From: Lepisosteus oculatus
Taxonomy: Eukaryota; Chordata; Actinopteri; Semionotiformes; Lepisosteidae
DNA length: 64,000 nucleotides
NCBI RefSeq assembly: GCF_040954835.1
Contig: NC_090711.1
Span: 14,565,001-14,629,000, forward strand
Reading direction: 5' to 3'
Part shown: one piece after another, positions 46,985 to 57,499 of the stretch
How positions within the stretch are numbered: the stretch's first letter is position 1
Layout of the letters: every line of letters starts with the position of its first letter
Position numbers and translations under genes: made by a program
The notes under the pieces: generated by a model
Databases searched by the model: none
What the model saw: the letters and a program-made list of their open reading frames with translations, nothing else
Told to the model about the DNA's origin: nothing

Positions 46985-47205
46985 ATTTGGGGGTTCCCAT
47001 GGAGGAGTTTGCATGTTTCCTCCATGTCCATATGATTTTTTCTGTAGTGTTGTGGTTTCTTCCCAGTCCAAAGGCCTGTTGTCCAGCTTAAATGATTTGT
47101 CAAAATTGTCCCCTGTGTATTTGTGTGCTCTGCTGTGGGCAGACATCCAGCCTATGGTTTATCCTGCCTTGCACCCTGTGTCTGCTGGATCAGGTCCCGT
47201 CTGAC
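46985..47205 (+). mobile_element. SINE family I copy 4, diverged
   Basis: 'ggaggagtttgcatgtttcctccatg', 'cccagtccaaaggcctg', 'aaaattgtcccctgtgtatttgtg' and 'tatcctgccttgcaccctgtgtctgctgga' follow SINE family I order. Many substitutions, and the tRNA-like head is missing. Confidence 0.65.
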
Positions 47206-47209
47206 CACA

Positions 47210-49570
47210 GCCTTCTAAAGGTACAGCAGTCACTGAAACTTGCTGGCTAGATTGTATTTTTGGGTTAAGTATAGATCTGACCATGTACTGTATCTTTCCA
47301 GCAGTAGGTATACTTGCAGTGTTTAGCTTAGCTTTCAGTACTATGGTTAATATGTAGAATTTTCAATATTTCCCTTGGTTAGGTCATATTAGTATACCTT
47401 TAAAATGTGTAGTTGATTATGATGTGTATAGCGTGATACCCATATATGGTTGGGTAGGCTTAAAAAAAGCATCCAATTTCTTTTTATACATTTGCAATTG
47501 CCAATTGCTTTTGTTACAAACTCATCCAGCTTGGAATGGACAAATGGGTGTTCTCCATGTCCTGGCTGAGCCCCACAGCAGCACACATTGGAAAATGAAG
47601 AAGTTTGGCCAGACTCCTCCACCTTCGACGCCCTCAAAATAATTCACAGTGGCAGTACAGCAGGGTACCGGAGGCTCAGTGTCCCTCACCATCGGCAACC
47701 TGATCCTGCAGCCAGGCAGCCTGAGAGCTGCAGGAGTTGTGTGTCTGAGAGCTGAGGGAGTCTAGCCGACTAGCCCCACCCGACTCATGGCAATGCTCGG
47801 TCAACTGTGTGCCAACACTTGAGGAATCCCTTTCATAGTTAACGAGTCACTGGAAACAATCTCCAATCTGTGATCCTAAAGCTCAACAGATCTAGTCAGC
47901 AGGCTGGAGAGCAAGGACAGAAGGAAAAACATTCCTTCCTGCTGTCATGCACAGTAACTGGTGCAGCCTTTTGTGGCTTACAGATGTAATGCAGTGAGAG
48001 AGTACCTGTGCATGGTAAGGAAGGGTTTTGGGCCTGTAAGGGTAGTAATCAAGAGAAGCACCACTGATAAGCTTCAGATCGTTTTCCAACTGCTGCTGCC
48101 TCTGGCACCGTTCCAGCAGCAGTCATGACATTCACTCCTGTGATCAAAACAGCTTCAGTGCCCTTGATGAGTGGGTGTCGGCATTACTCTGAAGTCTCCT
48201 GTTATCACGCCCCAGTGATTGAATGTGATAAGGCAGAGGAGCTGGAGACTGAAAGTGAGAAAATAGCTAAGGAAAGGTTTAAAACAAAGAAAAAAAAAAC
48301 AACAGGGTTGCAACAGGGCCCTCATCTCAGAGAACAAAAATGACTGGCTTCAAACTTTTAAATCCTTATTAAGTGAGTAATTTTCTGTTTAAAATTACCT
48401 TGCCAACAGTGCTTATCACCTTATCTGACTTCTTGTGAACCAATTTAAGTTTGGTATAGATTAACAGATTAAACAAAGAAAGCAGAGCATTTTCCTAAAC
48501 TTTCCAAACATCTGTTTGGAACTGCTAATATCATGCATTCCCACTGTACAACACGTGTTCTTTGAAAATTTTCTCCTTAGAATTTTCACCTCTGGGCTAC
48601 ATATCCAGTAACATCCATTTCATCATATTTACTGGCAAAGAGCATACAGTGTTTTAACTACAGTCCAGCCGGCCTTAATATGCAATGAATGATGACTTTG
48701 AGCAAATATGACTGATTAACTTACTCTGGAACTTGTGCTACTAAATTATAAGTGGCTAAGGTCCCTAAGGGCTCAGTGATTGTCTGGATATTTCAATTAC
48801 TGAACAAAGTATCTGCTTAAATGGCCCAAATGGAATTGCTCTAAGGGCACTAGACAGACCTCAACACAAAGATAAGTGCAAGACATACTTATCCACAATT
48901 CTGTATCACAAAAATGTAATGCAGACATTAAAGAGCACCTGCTTCAGAGCCACATAGGGCTGAACTGTAGTCACTGAAGTGATTCGCAGACAGTGCAGTG
49001 GAGCCCAGCGAATATGTCTGAGTAGTGCATTAAAACCTACCTAAACCATGTTTATTAACGGGGAAGTCGGGAACATTGATGTGTTCAAACACTGAACACT
49101 TACGTCTTCGTTTTTCACATCTGTTTTCGCTATCAACGCTGATCTCGAACAAGAAAAGGCACTCGGTTAGTGCTTAATCATGGAGAACAAAGCTTTAAAC
49201 GTCTGCACTTTTCAGGAGCTGACAGGACCCATGGAGACAGATACCAGAATGAGGAATCAGAGTTGGGAATTTAACACAAAGGATAAAACAAAGACCTGAG
49301 GACTGTGAAAACCAAATAAAAATGTCAGCAACTAACATATTCCTCCTGAATTACTAATACACGGATCTATGAAAAAAACATCCTTTGTTGCTGATATAAC
49401 CCAGTACTACAGAGCGCTTGGCAGACATGAGAGAGGCAGAGTGCTCAGTCATTTCAGCAACACTCTCAGCTGCAGCTCAGGTTCAATACGAATAGTAAAT
49501 ATAATTTACTCCAGGTAGACCCAGAAAATGCAAAATACCAAAACAGCAGTCTTTCTGTAGTGGTTAAACT
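47210..49570. other. non-coding stretch, nothing recognised
   Basis: 47640-48130 is GC-richer and may be an unidentified old repeat. No frame shows a protein motif. Confidence 0.35.
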
Positions 49571-49575
49571 GTCAG

Positions 49576-49634
49576 TAGCTGTAGCGTCTTACTTTGCTAT
49601 GTCCTCCATAGCAAAGCAGTCTGTGCTACAGCTA
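49576..49634. other. long imperfect hairpin (pre-miRNA-like shape)
   Basis: Two 10-bp perfect stems are stacked: TAGCTGTAGC with GCTACAGCTA, and CTTTGCTATG with CATAGCAAAG. A 6/8-nt internal loop separates them and TCCTC caps them. The 59-nt fold could be formed by a transcript from either strand. It does not match a microRNA seed I know. Confidence 0.55.
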
Positions 49635-49639
49635 TGAGT

Positions 49640-50560
49640 CCATGTGCAGCAGACTGAGCTGTGTAGGATGTAACTGCAGCAGGAGTGATATCGGCACTAA
49701 GATCCATAAGGCTTTTGCAGCCTACTAGGCTGCAACAGCAAACACAGCAGGGACTTCTGGCTAAGTGAGGTTTCTCGGAAGCCCTCAGATTAATCGATTG
49801 TGCTGGTGAAGCTCCAGGCAGCTGTGCAGGACAGTCACCTTGGTAAAAAACATCATCGTGTCCATTCTGTGAGCTTGCAAGTGGTATGTGATGCGGACAG
49901 TACTATCACACAGGTGCACATGAATTGTTTTGGTCCAGGGCACAGATTGTTCATCATTTCACATTCATAGATCACAGCTTTGTAAGAGCAGGAGGAGAGT
50001 TTGAAGGAGCTGGTGGTTAGGTTGCAGTGCATACTCAGACTTAACCAATTATTCTGCATGCCCATTGCACATCCCATTACTCCTGCTGAGCAAAGGTGTG
50101 ACTGGGCCATGACATCTGCTGTCACCTGCTGGAAGGAATTTCAGGTGTATGGATCACTGAAATGAAGCACTGAAGTACAGCCCTCTGAAAGTGTGCGTTG
50201 TGTTGCGGTCTGTGTACTGTACAATGCTGGTTTATGCAATACATGTTACAATGACACTTCAGAGGAAGCTTGTCAAGCTCAGAATGATCAAGATGCTGGT
50301 GAACCTACAGTATTTCAAAAAAGCCATTAAGGCACACCCAGAGAGGTGTCACATATGGTGGAGGATGCAGGCATTGGTTGTGTTCTGAGCAATAGTGTTC
50401 ACTTTTTGGAGTTTCATGGAAGTGTAAGGAAATTATTTTGACAGATGGGTGATACACACAAGGATCTTGCAGAAGGAGCAGAGACAGCTTGCACTTGTGG
50501 GGGCACATTATGGGCCTTCTGCATGAAGTACGGCCATAATGCACAACCCTGCTTTCATGA
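49640..50560. other. non-coding stretch, nothing recognised
   Basis: Overlapping frames at 49853-50125 (minus) and 50191-50388 (plus) lack motifs. It may be the decayed start of the relic that begins near 50580. Confidence 0.35.
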
Positions 50561-50579
50561 GGAGGAGGGTAGATGATGA

Positions 50580-52520
50580 CAAATGGCAAAAGGACAGCTG
50601 ATAAACATGAATATGGACCTGATGATGGCAATAACTGAGATCCAGGAAAAGGTGAAGGGAAGAAAAAGCAAACTGAATTTGAGGTGGAGGGGGAGAGGAA
50701 CTGAGCCTCCAGTTTCAAGGGATAGGAGGGAAAGGCTTTTTTCTCAAACAAGAGAACAGGAGAAGGAGCCAATGTTCTAAGAGTGCAGAGGAAATGAGTT
50801 GCCGAGCTCTACACCAGTGCTGAGTGATTGCAAGCAAGAGTATTTGGAAACTGCTTCAAGAATACATTTAGTGCACTCGTGTGCTAACTGAGAAGAATTA
50901 GGCCCTGCAGCCTGAACAGCAGCAGAAAAAAAGAAAACCAAGATAGGCTGCCTAATGCAGAAGTCTTTCAGAGAGTAAACACACGCTGCAGAAACATTTA
51001 AATGAAGTAAGTATAGAGCTGAGGGAATCTCAGGGCAATGCCATCAACCCATGGAGAAAGATAAAAAAGGGCCAAACGAGAGCAGACTGACGTTCTCAGA
51101 CTCCAGACCAGACTGTCCACTGCAGAGCCAGAAGTGAAGGATAGAGTGATGGAGCTGCAGAGTCTTGAAGTCCAACTCGGACAGGCCGTGTCACGCATTC
51201 CACACACTCTGACAAACGCCTTCACATTCCCACTCGCACCCACTTTAACAGACACTCACGCCACAACTAATCTTCCTATCACCTTTCACTCCCCTCACTA
51301 TTTTAACCCTCCTCTTTTTCCTGACCGTCACTCTTTGGAGCTCCTTAGTGCGCAGACCCTTCTTCTAAAAGTTTGATCTCTTTGTGACTTCCTGGACCCT
51401 TCGCTAGTTTCTGACCACATTTCTGCCTTTGCGATCTGGATTTGTTGTCTTGATGGAATTGTCCCATCTCGGTTTTGACTTTCGCCTGCCCATGGGGTTT
51501 TTGAATATTAGGACTTGCGGTTCTTTTTGTAACCTTTTCTATAAGGACTTCCTGCTACTGCTCGGGGAATTTACTGACTTGAGCCCTGCGTAGGGTCTTT
51601 ATTTTTTGGCATAAATGATTGTTAAAAGACTGCTGCTGAGAAGAGGCAGCTGGAGAAAAAGGTCTTCTCTGTGGAGGCCATGTTGAAGGCCAGCCAGAGG
51701 GAAAGAAAAGGGGGAATCGCATTCTAGTACCAAATAATGAGATTGTGGAGTTAAAAGAACAAATTCAACAAGAAAAGGTCAGAATCCAGATTTTAGTGTG
51801 AGAAATCAGAAAGCAGTTCAAGCACTGGCAGCAGCCAAATAAATTGAAGTGCAGTGAAGAAAAGTTCAATACTGAAGAGACTGAAATAATAATTGCAGAG
51901 CAGCAGCTAAGATGGTGACAGACAGAGATAAGCTTTTCCCATGATATTCCCAGGTGGAGAGCAGAAGAGCTGCCTACAGGAATTCAATTGGACGCACAAG
52001 CTATTCTCTGCCAGACTGCCACAAAGTCTTTGGAACTGAAAGTGAAGCTAAAGAGGCAGAAGAGACTCTCAGAACCTTGAAGGCAGAGAGATAGCACTTC
52101 AAAATACTCCTGCAAAGTTACAACCTGGAATAAAATAGAGAAAAGGGATCCTAGTGAAGAGATGCCTAGTTAACCACTTATAGGACAAAGGAGGTACTGT
52201 TTATGTTCAAAAAATTTCCAGAGGAGAAGAAATCTGGCACGACACTGCACGACCAGTTGATAAGTAAATTGAAGAATGGCCAGGCCTTTTAAAGAGACGC
52301 TGGTCTAAGAGGGATGCTGTTGTCCACTGGACAAAGGAGCCATTGCAGGTGTTGCAAAAGTTCCCTGAGGTGGCGGGCTCCTGTGAGTTGGGCCACAGAA
52401 GGCTGAACCTTAAGAAGGGGGTCCAGGGGACTTTGGCCGCTGTCATGTACAGTAGGCCAAAACCCATGGTCATGAAAGGAAAGGCTAGCCTTATAGATTC
52501 CTCTTAATTTAAAGATTAAC
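50580..52520 (+). pseudogene. degraded Glu/Lys/Gln-rich (coiled-coil-like) coding relic
   Basis: Broken plus-strand frames keep a charged, helix-favouring composition: ITEIQEKVKGRKSK near 50635, KDRVMELQSLEVQLGQA near 51135-51185, VELKEQIQQEKVRIQIL near 51740-51800 and TKSLELKVKLKRQKR near 52025-52070. Each is cut by stops or frameshifts. This is what a decayed coiled-coil gene or retropseudogene looks like. I cannot name the parent. It is interrupted by an LTR-like segment at 51189. No poly-A tail or target duplication was identified, so the mechanism is open. Confidence 0.4.
51189..51617 (+). mobile_element. LTR-like segment, family C (related to B), boundaries partly unclear
   Basis: It starts TGTCACGCATTCCACAC and has a pyrimidine-rich body like family B ('cattcccactcgcaccc', 'cactattttaaccctcctc'). 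Near its right end it has GCCCTGCGTAGGGTCTTTATTT, the box found near the 3' end of families A and B. It ends around 'tttttggca'. No matching target duplication was found (left flank ggccg), so the right boundary is approximate and a deletion is possible. Confidence 0.5.
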
Positions 52521-52528
52521 AAGAAGAC

Positions 52529-53014
52529 TGTCACGATTGTAGTCCCTCCTCCTTAAGGGCACTTTTCACTTCTGACCTAATTTTGTGCACCTGCCCCTTG
52601 TTCCAGCCTCCTTCCCGTCCCCCTTAAAAGCCAGACACTCAGTCAGTTCGGGGCTCTGCATCTGATTCCCATATAGTGCAGCCCAGAACCTGTATTCGCC
52701 TGGCTCCGTCATGTTTTTGAGTTTCCGTTCCTGTTTCCGTTTCCCCCGCCGGTTCCGACCCAGTTCCTGTTTTTAACCTGTCTGTCTCGTATGGATCGCC
52801 TGGCTTTTGGACTTTTGCCCTGTCTTTTGGATTTTCCGTTCGTCTCATCCTTGGATTGTTTGCCCCGAACTCACCCCCCTGGACATCTGCGCACTTTGGA
52901 CACGCCCCCCTCCCGTATACATTCCCGAATCCTGCATGACTTTTTCCTAGTGTTTCCTCGCTCCCCCCCGGATTGTGTCGTCCGCATAGGGTCTGGAAAG
53001 AACTGTCTGTTACA
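52529..53014 (+). mobile_element. solo LTR, family A copy 4, 5-bp TSD aagac
   Basis: A 486-bp unit starts TGTCACGATTGTAG and ends CTGTCTGTTACA, flanked by exact AAGAC at 52524-52528 and 53015-53019. It runs opposite to the other three family A copies. A TATA-like CCCTTAAAAGCCAGACACTC near 52621 supports plus as the transcribed strand. The 3' end has TCCGCATAGGGTCTGG. Confidence 0.92.
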
Positions 53015-53129
53015 AAGACATCATAAGCGAGGAGTTACCTCAGGTAAAAAAAAGGATGGAGAGGAGCACAATAGGAAAATCAGGAAGAAGCAGAGCTGTC
53101 AGAAAAAACAACAACAAAAAGTCCTTGAA

Positions 53130-53790
53130 AATTTAAGAACGCAAGAGAACTAAAGAACTAGAGTAAGGTATTGGGCACATCTAGCCTGTTTCACTAGATA
53201 ATTGATCCAAGAATCTCATCCAGCCATTTCTTAAAGAAAGCCAATGTATCAGCTTTAACAGCATTGCTGGGTAGCCCGTGCCATATTCTCACAACTCCTT
53301 ATGTAAAGAAGTGCCTCCTGTTCTGATTAAAATGTACTTGCAATTGATTACTACAGTATGTGTGTCATCAGGTTCGTGTCGTACTGTTCATGTTCTAGAA
53401 TTCCTGATTCTGCCAATGCCTTTGAATTCTTGAATTTGAATTTTTAATTCTTGTATCACGTCTTGCTGTACAGTAGTATTCAATGTTCAAGACTAAAAGG
53501 GTTCAGTTCTTTCCGTCTTCCAATTTAGGATATCCCTTTAAATCCTGGAATTTATCTGCTTCCTATTCCCTGGACTGATTCCAGAGCACAGCAATATTTT
53601 CTTTGCAACATGTCCAAAATCCTACATAATATTCTAAATAAGACTTTACTAGTGCATTGTACAATTTTAACTTAACATCCCTTGAATTTGTCAGTGCCCC
53701 TGAGGGTTTTAAATACTAGGTTCAGGTTTCCTCATTGTCTTCTCTGTTTCAAGACTAAAAAGATTTAGTTTTTTCAGCCCGTCAGTGTAA
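53130..53790 (-). pseudogene. CR1-like LINE 3' fragment, minus strand
   Basis: Starting from the 3' terminus at the left, it contains 'ttaagaacgcaagagaac', 'tgatccaagaatctcatccagccatttcttaaagaaagcc', 'cagctttaacagcattgctgggtagcccgtgcc', 'gtaaagaagtgcctcctgttctg', 'gttcaagactaaaagggttcagttctttc' and 'actagtgcattgtacaattttaac'. This is the standard CR1 C-terminus and 3' UTR in reverse, broken by indels. A second 'caagactaaaaagatttagttttttcagcc' block near 53750 suggests another fragment of the same family. Confidence 0.75.
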
Positions 53791-53799
53791 TCATAAAAA

Positions 53800-54640
53800 A
53801 AAATTCAGACATATATGACCCCCTTAATGGCCATGGTCAGAAGTTGATGAATGAATGCAAACAGATCAGCACAGCTGTTGTGGGGAAATTCTTAATGGAG
53901 TGAAGATGATCTGGGTCATCTTCTCTGACGGGGCCTGAGCTGTACTGTCTTGTTCTTACTGTTCCTGCTTGGGGCAGCTGTTACTCAGCGCGATTGCTAC
54001 GTCAGCATTCACAATCGCAGTGAAGCACAGTATTCGGTGTTGTCTGGTGGTGTTGTAGTGTTAGGCTGGACGAACTCATCTGTGTCTGCCCTGGGTTATT
54101 CATTTGATCTGAATCCTACATTTGGAGACACCATGCCCTGCAGGGCTGGCGCACACTGTGTCCGCACATCTGCTCATTTCTTCTGAACAAGGACAAAGTG
54201 TTTAATAACTAATGATCTAATTAAAGGCAGTGACAATTTAAATTTTAAAGAGGCGTAGTTTTTCAACTTCTGTTGTATGTGTCCATATTAAATACTATAT
54301 TTGAATTTCTGTTCATAAAGAGAGGAAAACTTCCTTAACACCAAAAGAAAGGACCTCAATCCAGCATATGGGTGTATAGGGTATATAAATAAATGCTCAA
54401 TAACTCTTGTTTGTAAAAAGCATGTGAAGCACTAGAGAATATGAATTCTGATGGCATGCAAAGGTAGCTCTTCCCATCTTGTACACTTACTGCATGGATC
54501 AATCAGCAGCATTGAAGTGTATTTGTCGTAGCTCTTCCAAGCTACAGCAAACCTCCTTTCCTTATTCTCAGTCAATCCCTTTCCTCAGGTTCGCTGAAAG
54601 AGACCTTTGCACTTCCTTTACCTGGAACTCCTGGGTATTC
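53800..54640. other. non-coding stretch
   Basis: A 78-codon frame at 53950 looks like a secreted-protein start (LFLLFLLGAAVTQ), but it begins at TTG rather than ATG and has no splice context, so it is not called. Nothing else was recognised. Confidence 0.4.
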
Positions 54641-54650
54641 AGTTACAATC

Positions 54651-54835
54651 GAACAAGTAATAGGTTTATTTCATGCTGAAAAGAGAAGAAAGGAAACACA
54701 ACGTTTCGACTGTGGAGCCTTCTTCGGGTATGAGAAAAGGCTCCACACACCCATAGAGGGCTCCATAGCCGAAACATTGTGTTTTCTTTCTTCTCTTTTC
54801 AGTATGGAATTTGCTTGTTTGTTTGCAGCCTACGT
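54651..54835. repeat. foldback repeat with 'CGTTTCG..CTGTGGAGCC' core, copy 1
   Basis: Arms of about 53 bp, 54668-54720 and 54758-54810, are inverted copies at roughly 85% identity. The left arm contains ACACAACGTTTCGACTGTGG and the right arm GGCTCCATAGCCGAAACATTGTG followed by a pyrimidine tract and CAG. The same core occurs at 57327-57490 and 61855-61925. The family is unknown; I suspect a Penelope-like or other non-LTR terminus but cannot show it. Confidence 0.7.
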
Positions 54836-56074
54836 ATGCTGACGCAGCTTCCCACCTGAACTACTTTAAGTTAGATTTTTTTAGAATCAAACCTAAAGCC
54901 AGTTCATGGGCAGTACAGTAGGTGCAGATGTTCCCTCTTGTGATACAGGTCTTCCCCTTAATTTACTGGTAAAGTACATGTGGCTAATGGAATGTCCTGA
55001 GAGACTCTTGATTTATGAAGGCCGCACACACACTCGATTTATTTTTATAGCTGTTGCAAAAGGAGAATGTAGATTGCAAATAAAAATCGCGTAATATGTT
55101 CACTCAGCTAAACTGGGAATATCTTCAGACAAGAGTTCTGTTATGTATCAGCTGTCAAGGTTTGTTCAGAGCATTACCATTCATTAATCTATGTGTCAGA
55201 ACAAAGGGGTTTTTACAGATTAAGCCAATACTATATTCATTTCTTCTCCTTAATTTATAATTCAGCTTAATTCCCAAGAAAACTCTTTAAACACTCTCAT
55301 ATGTAATTAGTCCTATTTTGTATCTATTGCCCATTACAAAAAATACAGAACATTATAAAAAAATTGGATAACAGAAAGATTGAACATCACTTACAAAGCA
55401 CAGCTATAGTTCCTCTCTTCCAAGTAATGTTGAGCTCTGCTTTTCTCTCAGTGGCTGAGACTGATAGGCTACCCTGGCCATGTGTTAAGTAATTAACGTT
55501 CAGTAGTGAAGTAAAGCATCATTCAGTAGTTTGAGATTGTTACCAAATTAAACTGGGTTTCACAAGGGTGTGAGGAGGATTATCCCAGAGAGAGGGACAC
55601 AAAAAAGCCTGTCTAGCTTGGTCAGTATATTACAATTGAGTTTTTTTTTAAGCAGTAACTTTTTAAAAGAGTTTCATGCCCACATCTAGAACACGTTTGA
55701 AAATGTAACGAATATACTTTACCTTTGTTTTTCCTTAGAATTGTGATTTCCTTAGTAGCAAAGACACCAGCAGCATAACTGACAGCAAAGCTCACGTTAC
55801 TGTAGTGCTGAATGTGTACAGGTGTAACAGCATCACTCATTTGCTAGTGGCTGATACAGATGCATAATGAAGTCTCTAAAACCATTGTATCAGGTGATCC
55901 TTGTAATGATAATCAATCCAAGTTTGTGTGAAAATGAAAACTCTTTTTTTCAGACACCATTAAGTCTTTGATCTATCTTTTTCTGTTATTGTAATACACT
56001 GTAGTTAAGAATAGTACTCAACAAGTTGTGGACAACTCAGTCCACCTCTGTTCTTAGTTTATAAGATAAGAGAG
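54836..56074. other. non-coding stretch, nothing recognised
   Basis: AT-rich unique sequence with a few TACAGTA words. No coding frame or repeat was recognised. Confidence 0.4.
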
Positions 56075-56348
56075 AGAGATCACATTATTAGCCATATACA
56101 ATTTCTTGTATTAAGAATTTGTCTTTACTCATACCCCAACTTGCTCTCCATGAGACACACAGACAGGGAGAGAAGCTTGGGGTCAGAGTGCAGGGTCAGC
56201 CATTTATACGGTGCCCCTGGAGTAGTTGGAGTTAAGGGCCTTGCTTAGGGGCCCAACAGAGTAGGATTCCTCTGCTGGCCGCGGGCAACAAACTGGTAAC
56301 CTTCCAGCCACAGGTGCAGATCCTCAGCCACAGAGCCACCACACTGCC
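56075..56348 (-). mobile_element. tRNA-derived SINE, family II copy 2
   Basis: Same block order as 32890-33176: 'gatcacattattagccatatacaatttcttgtattaagaattt', 'accccaacttgctctccatgagacacacagac', 'gttaagggccttgcttaggggcccaacagagtaggattcc' and 'ggtaaccttccagccacaggtgcagatcctcagccacagagccaccaca'. The tRNA-like head is at the right, so it lies on the minus strand. Confidence 0.8.
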
Positions 56349-56494
56349 AACAAAGGTGGCTAAAACAAAGAAACACCATCAATGGAATACTGAGTACCAG
56401 TCGTTACCATCTTAAAGGCCTTTATAAGTGTATCTCTTGGCATCAAAGGCAGGAAAAGCTTTCTTCTTCAGTTTAATAACATAAGAAGCTAATG

Positions 56495-56852
56495 CGAGTG
56501 GCACAGTGACCTACAGCAGTGGTTAGCATTGCTGCCTCACAGAGCTGGGGCCCTGCGTTCAGCTCTGGTCCTGAGATGCTATATGCATGGATTTTGTATG
56601 TTCTACCCATGTTTGTGTGGGTCTCCTCCAGCTGCTCTGTAATCCTCACACATTCCAAGGCTATTCCAAGGCTAATTGGGTTTTGGGAAAATTGGCCCTG
56701 ATGTGAATGTGTGCATGTCTGTGTTTGTGTCTTTGTGGCTGGCGTCTCAACCAGGGCATATCTTGCCTTGTGCCCATTGCTTGCCGGGATAGGCCCCAGT
56801 TCTCCCATGACCCTGAATCGGAAGAAGTGGTGAGAAAATGGATGGATAGCTG
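56495..56852 (+). mobile_element. SINE family I copy 5, near full length with tail
   Basis: The head reads 'agtggcacagtgacctacagcagtggttagcattgctgcctcac', with a B-box-like 'gcgttcagctctg'. The body follows SINE I order and the 3' end reads 'tgagaaaatggatggatag', a GGAT-type tail. A 15-base internal duplication ('attccaaggctattccaaggcta') is visible near 56650-56672. Confidence 0.8.
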
Positions 56853-57326
56853 ATGCCAGTGCAGGACATCTTCGTGGTACCATTCTTTTTGAGCTGTGTT
56901 TCCCCACTAGAGGGGGATGTTTCATAAGTCTGAGGAACCAATCGTTATCAGAGGCTTTAACGATGCCTCAGCAGACAAAAAAAGAGGAGAATAAGATTGT
57001 AAAGTTGACAGAGTATCCAGCATCACATGTACAAAAAAATCAGTAGATGTGGCGAGTTGAAGCTTCAAAAGTCAGAGACAACATCATTTACCTGCAGGAA
57101 CACTGAGCCAAATGCCATTAATACTAGTGTCCAAATGAGAACTGAAAGCAGTGCCAAAAAGCTGTTGTACGCATGGCCAAGGAAACCGTACAGAGCACAC
57201 TGGTTATATCGGCCACACTTTGTTTCCAAGATGGCTGTTTCACATGGAAGGGTGGATAAATTAAACTGTCATGTGTCCACTATTGTTTGTAGTTCAGGTG
57301 GGTAGCTGCGTCAGCATGCGTAGGCT

Positions 57327-57490
57327 GCAAAGGAACAAGTAATAGGTTTATTCCATGCTGAAAAAAAGAAGAAAGAGAACACAACGTTTCGGCCGTGGAG
57401 CCTTCTTCAGGTGTGAGCAAACCTCACACCTGAAGAAGGCTCCACGGCCGAAACGTTGTGTTCTCTTGTTCCTATTACTTGTTCCTTTGC
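57327..57490. repeat. near-perfect foldback (palindromic) repeat, copy 2
   Basis: The 43-bp arms 57375-57417 and 57423-57465 are exact reverse complements around a 5-nt CAAAC loop. An outer pair, GCAAAGGAACAAGTAATAGG (57327-57346) and its complement at 57471-57490, is also exact. The segments between the outer and inner pairs differ in length (28 against 5 nt), showing a deletion on the right side. The core contains CGTTTCGGCCGTGGAGCC. Confidence 0.9.
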
Positions 57491-57499
57491 ACTATTGTT

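Noticed and set aside
15527..53153. Open frames inside family A solo LTRs (for example minus 31125-31385 and 15543-16037, plus 52791-53153)
   Set aside because: The peptides look alike because the DNA is homologous, but the open frame shifts between copies and none begins or ends at the same place. Not a conserved protein.
53950..54186. Secreted-protein-like frame LFLLFLLGAAVTQ..
   Set aside because: Begins at TTG without an ATG in frame, no exon signals and no family resemblance after the hydrophobic start.
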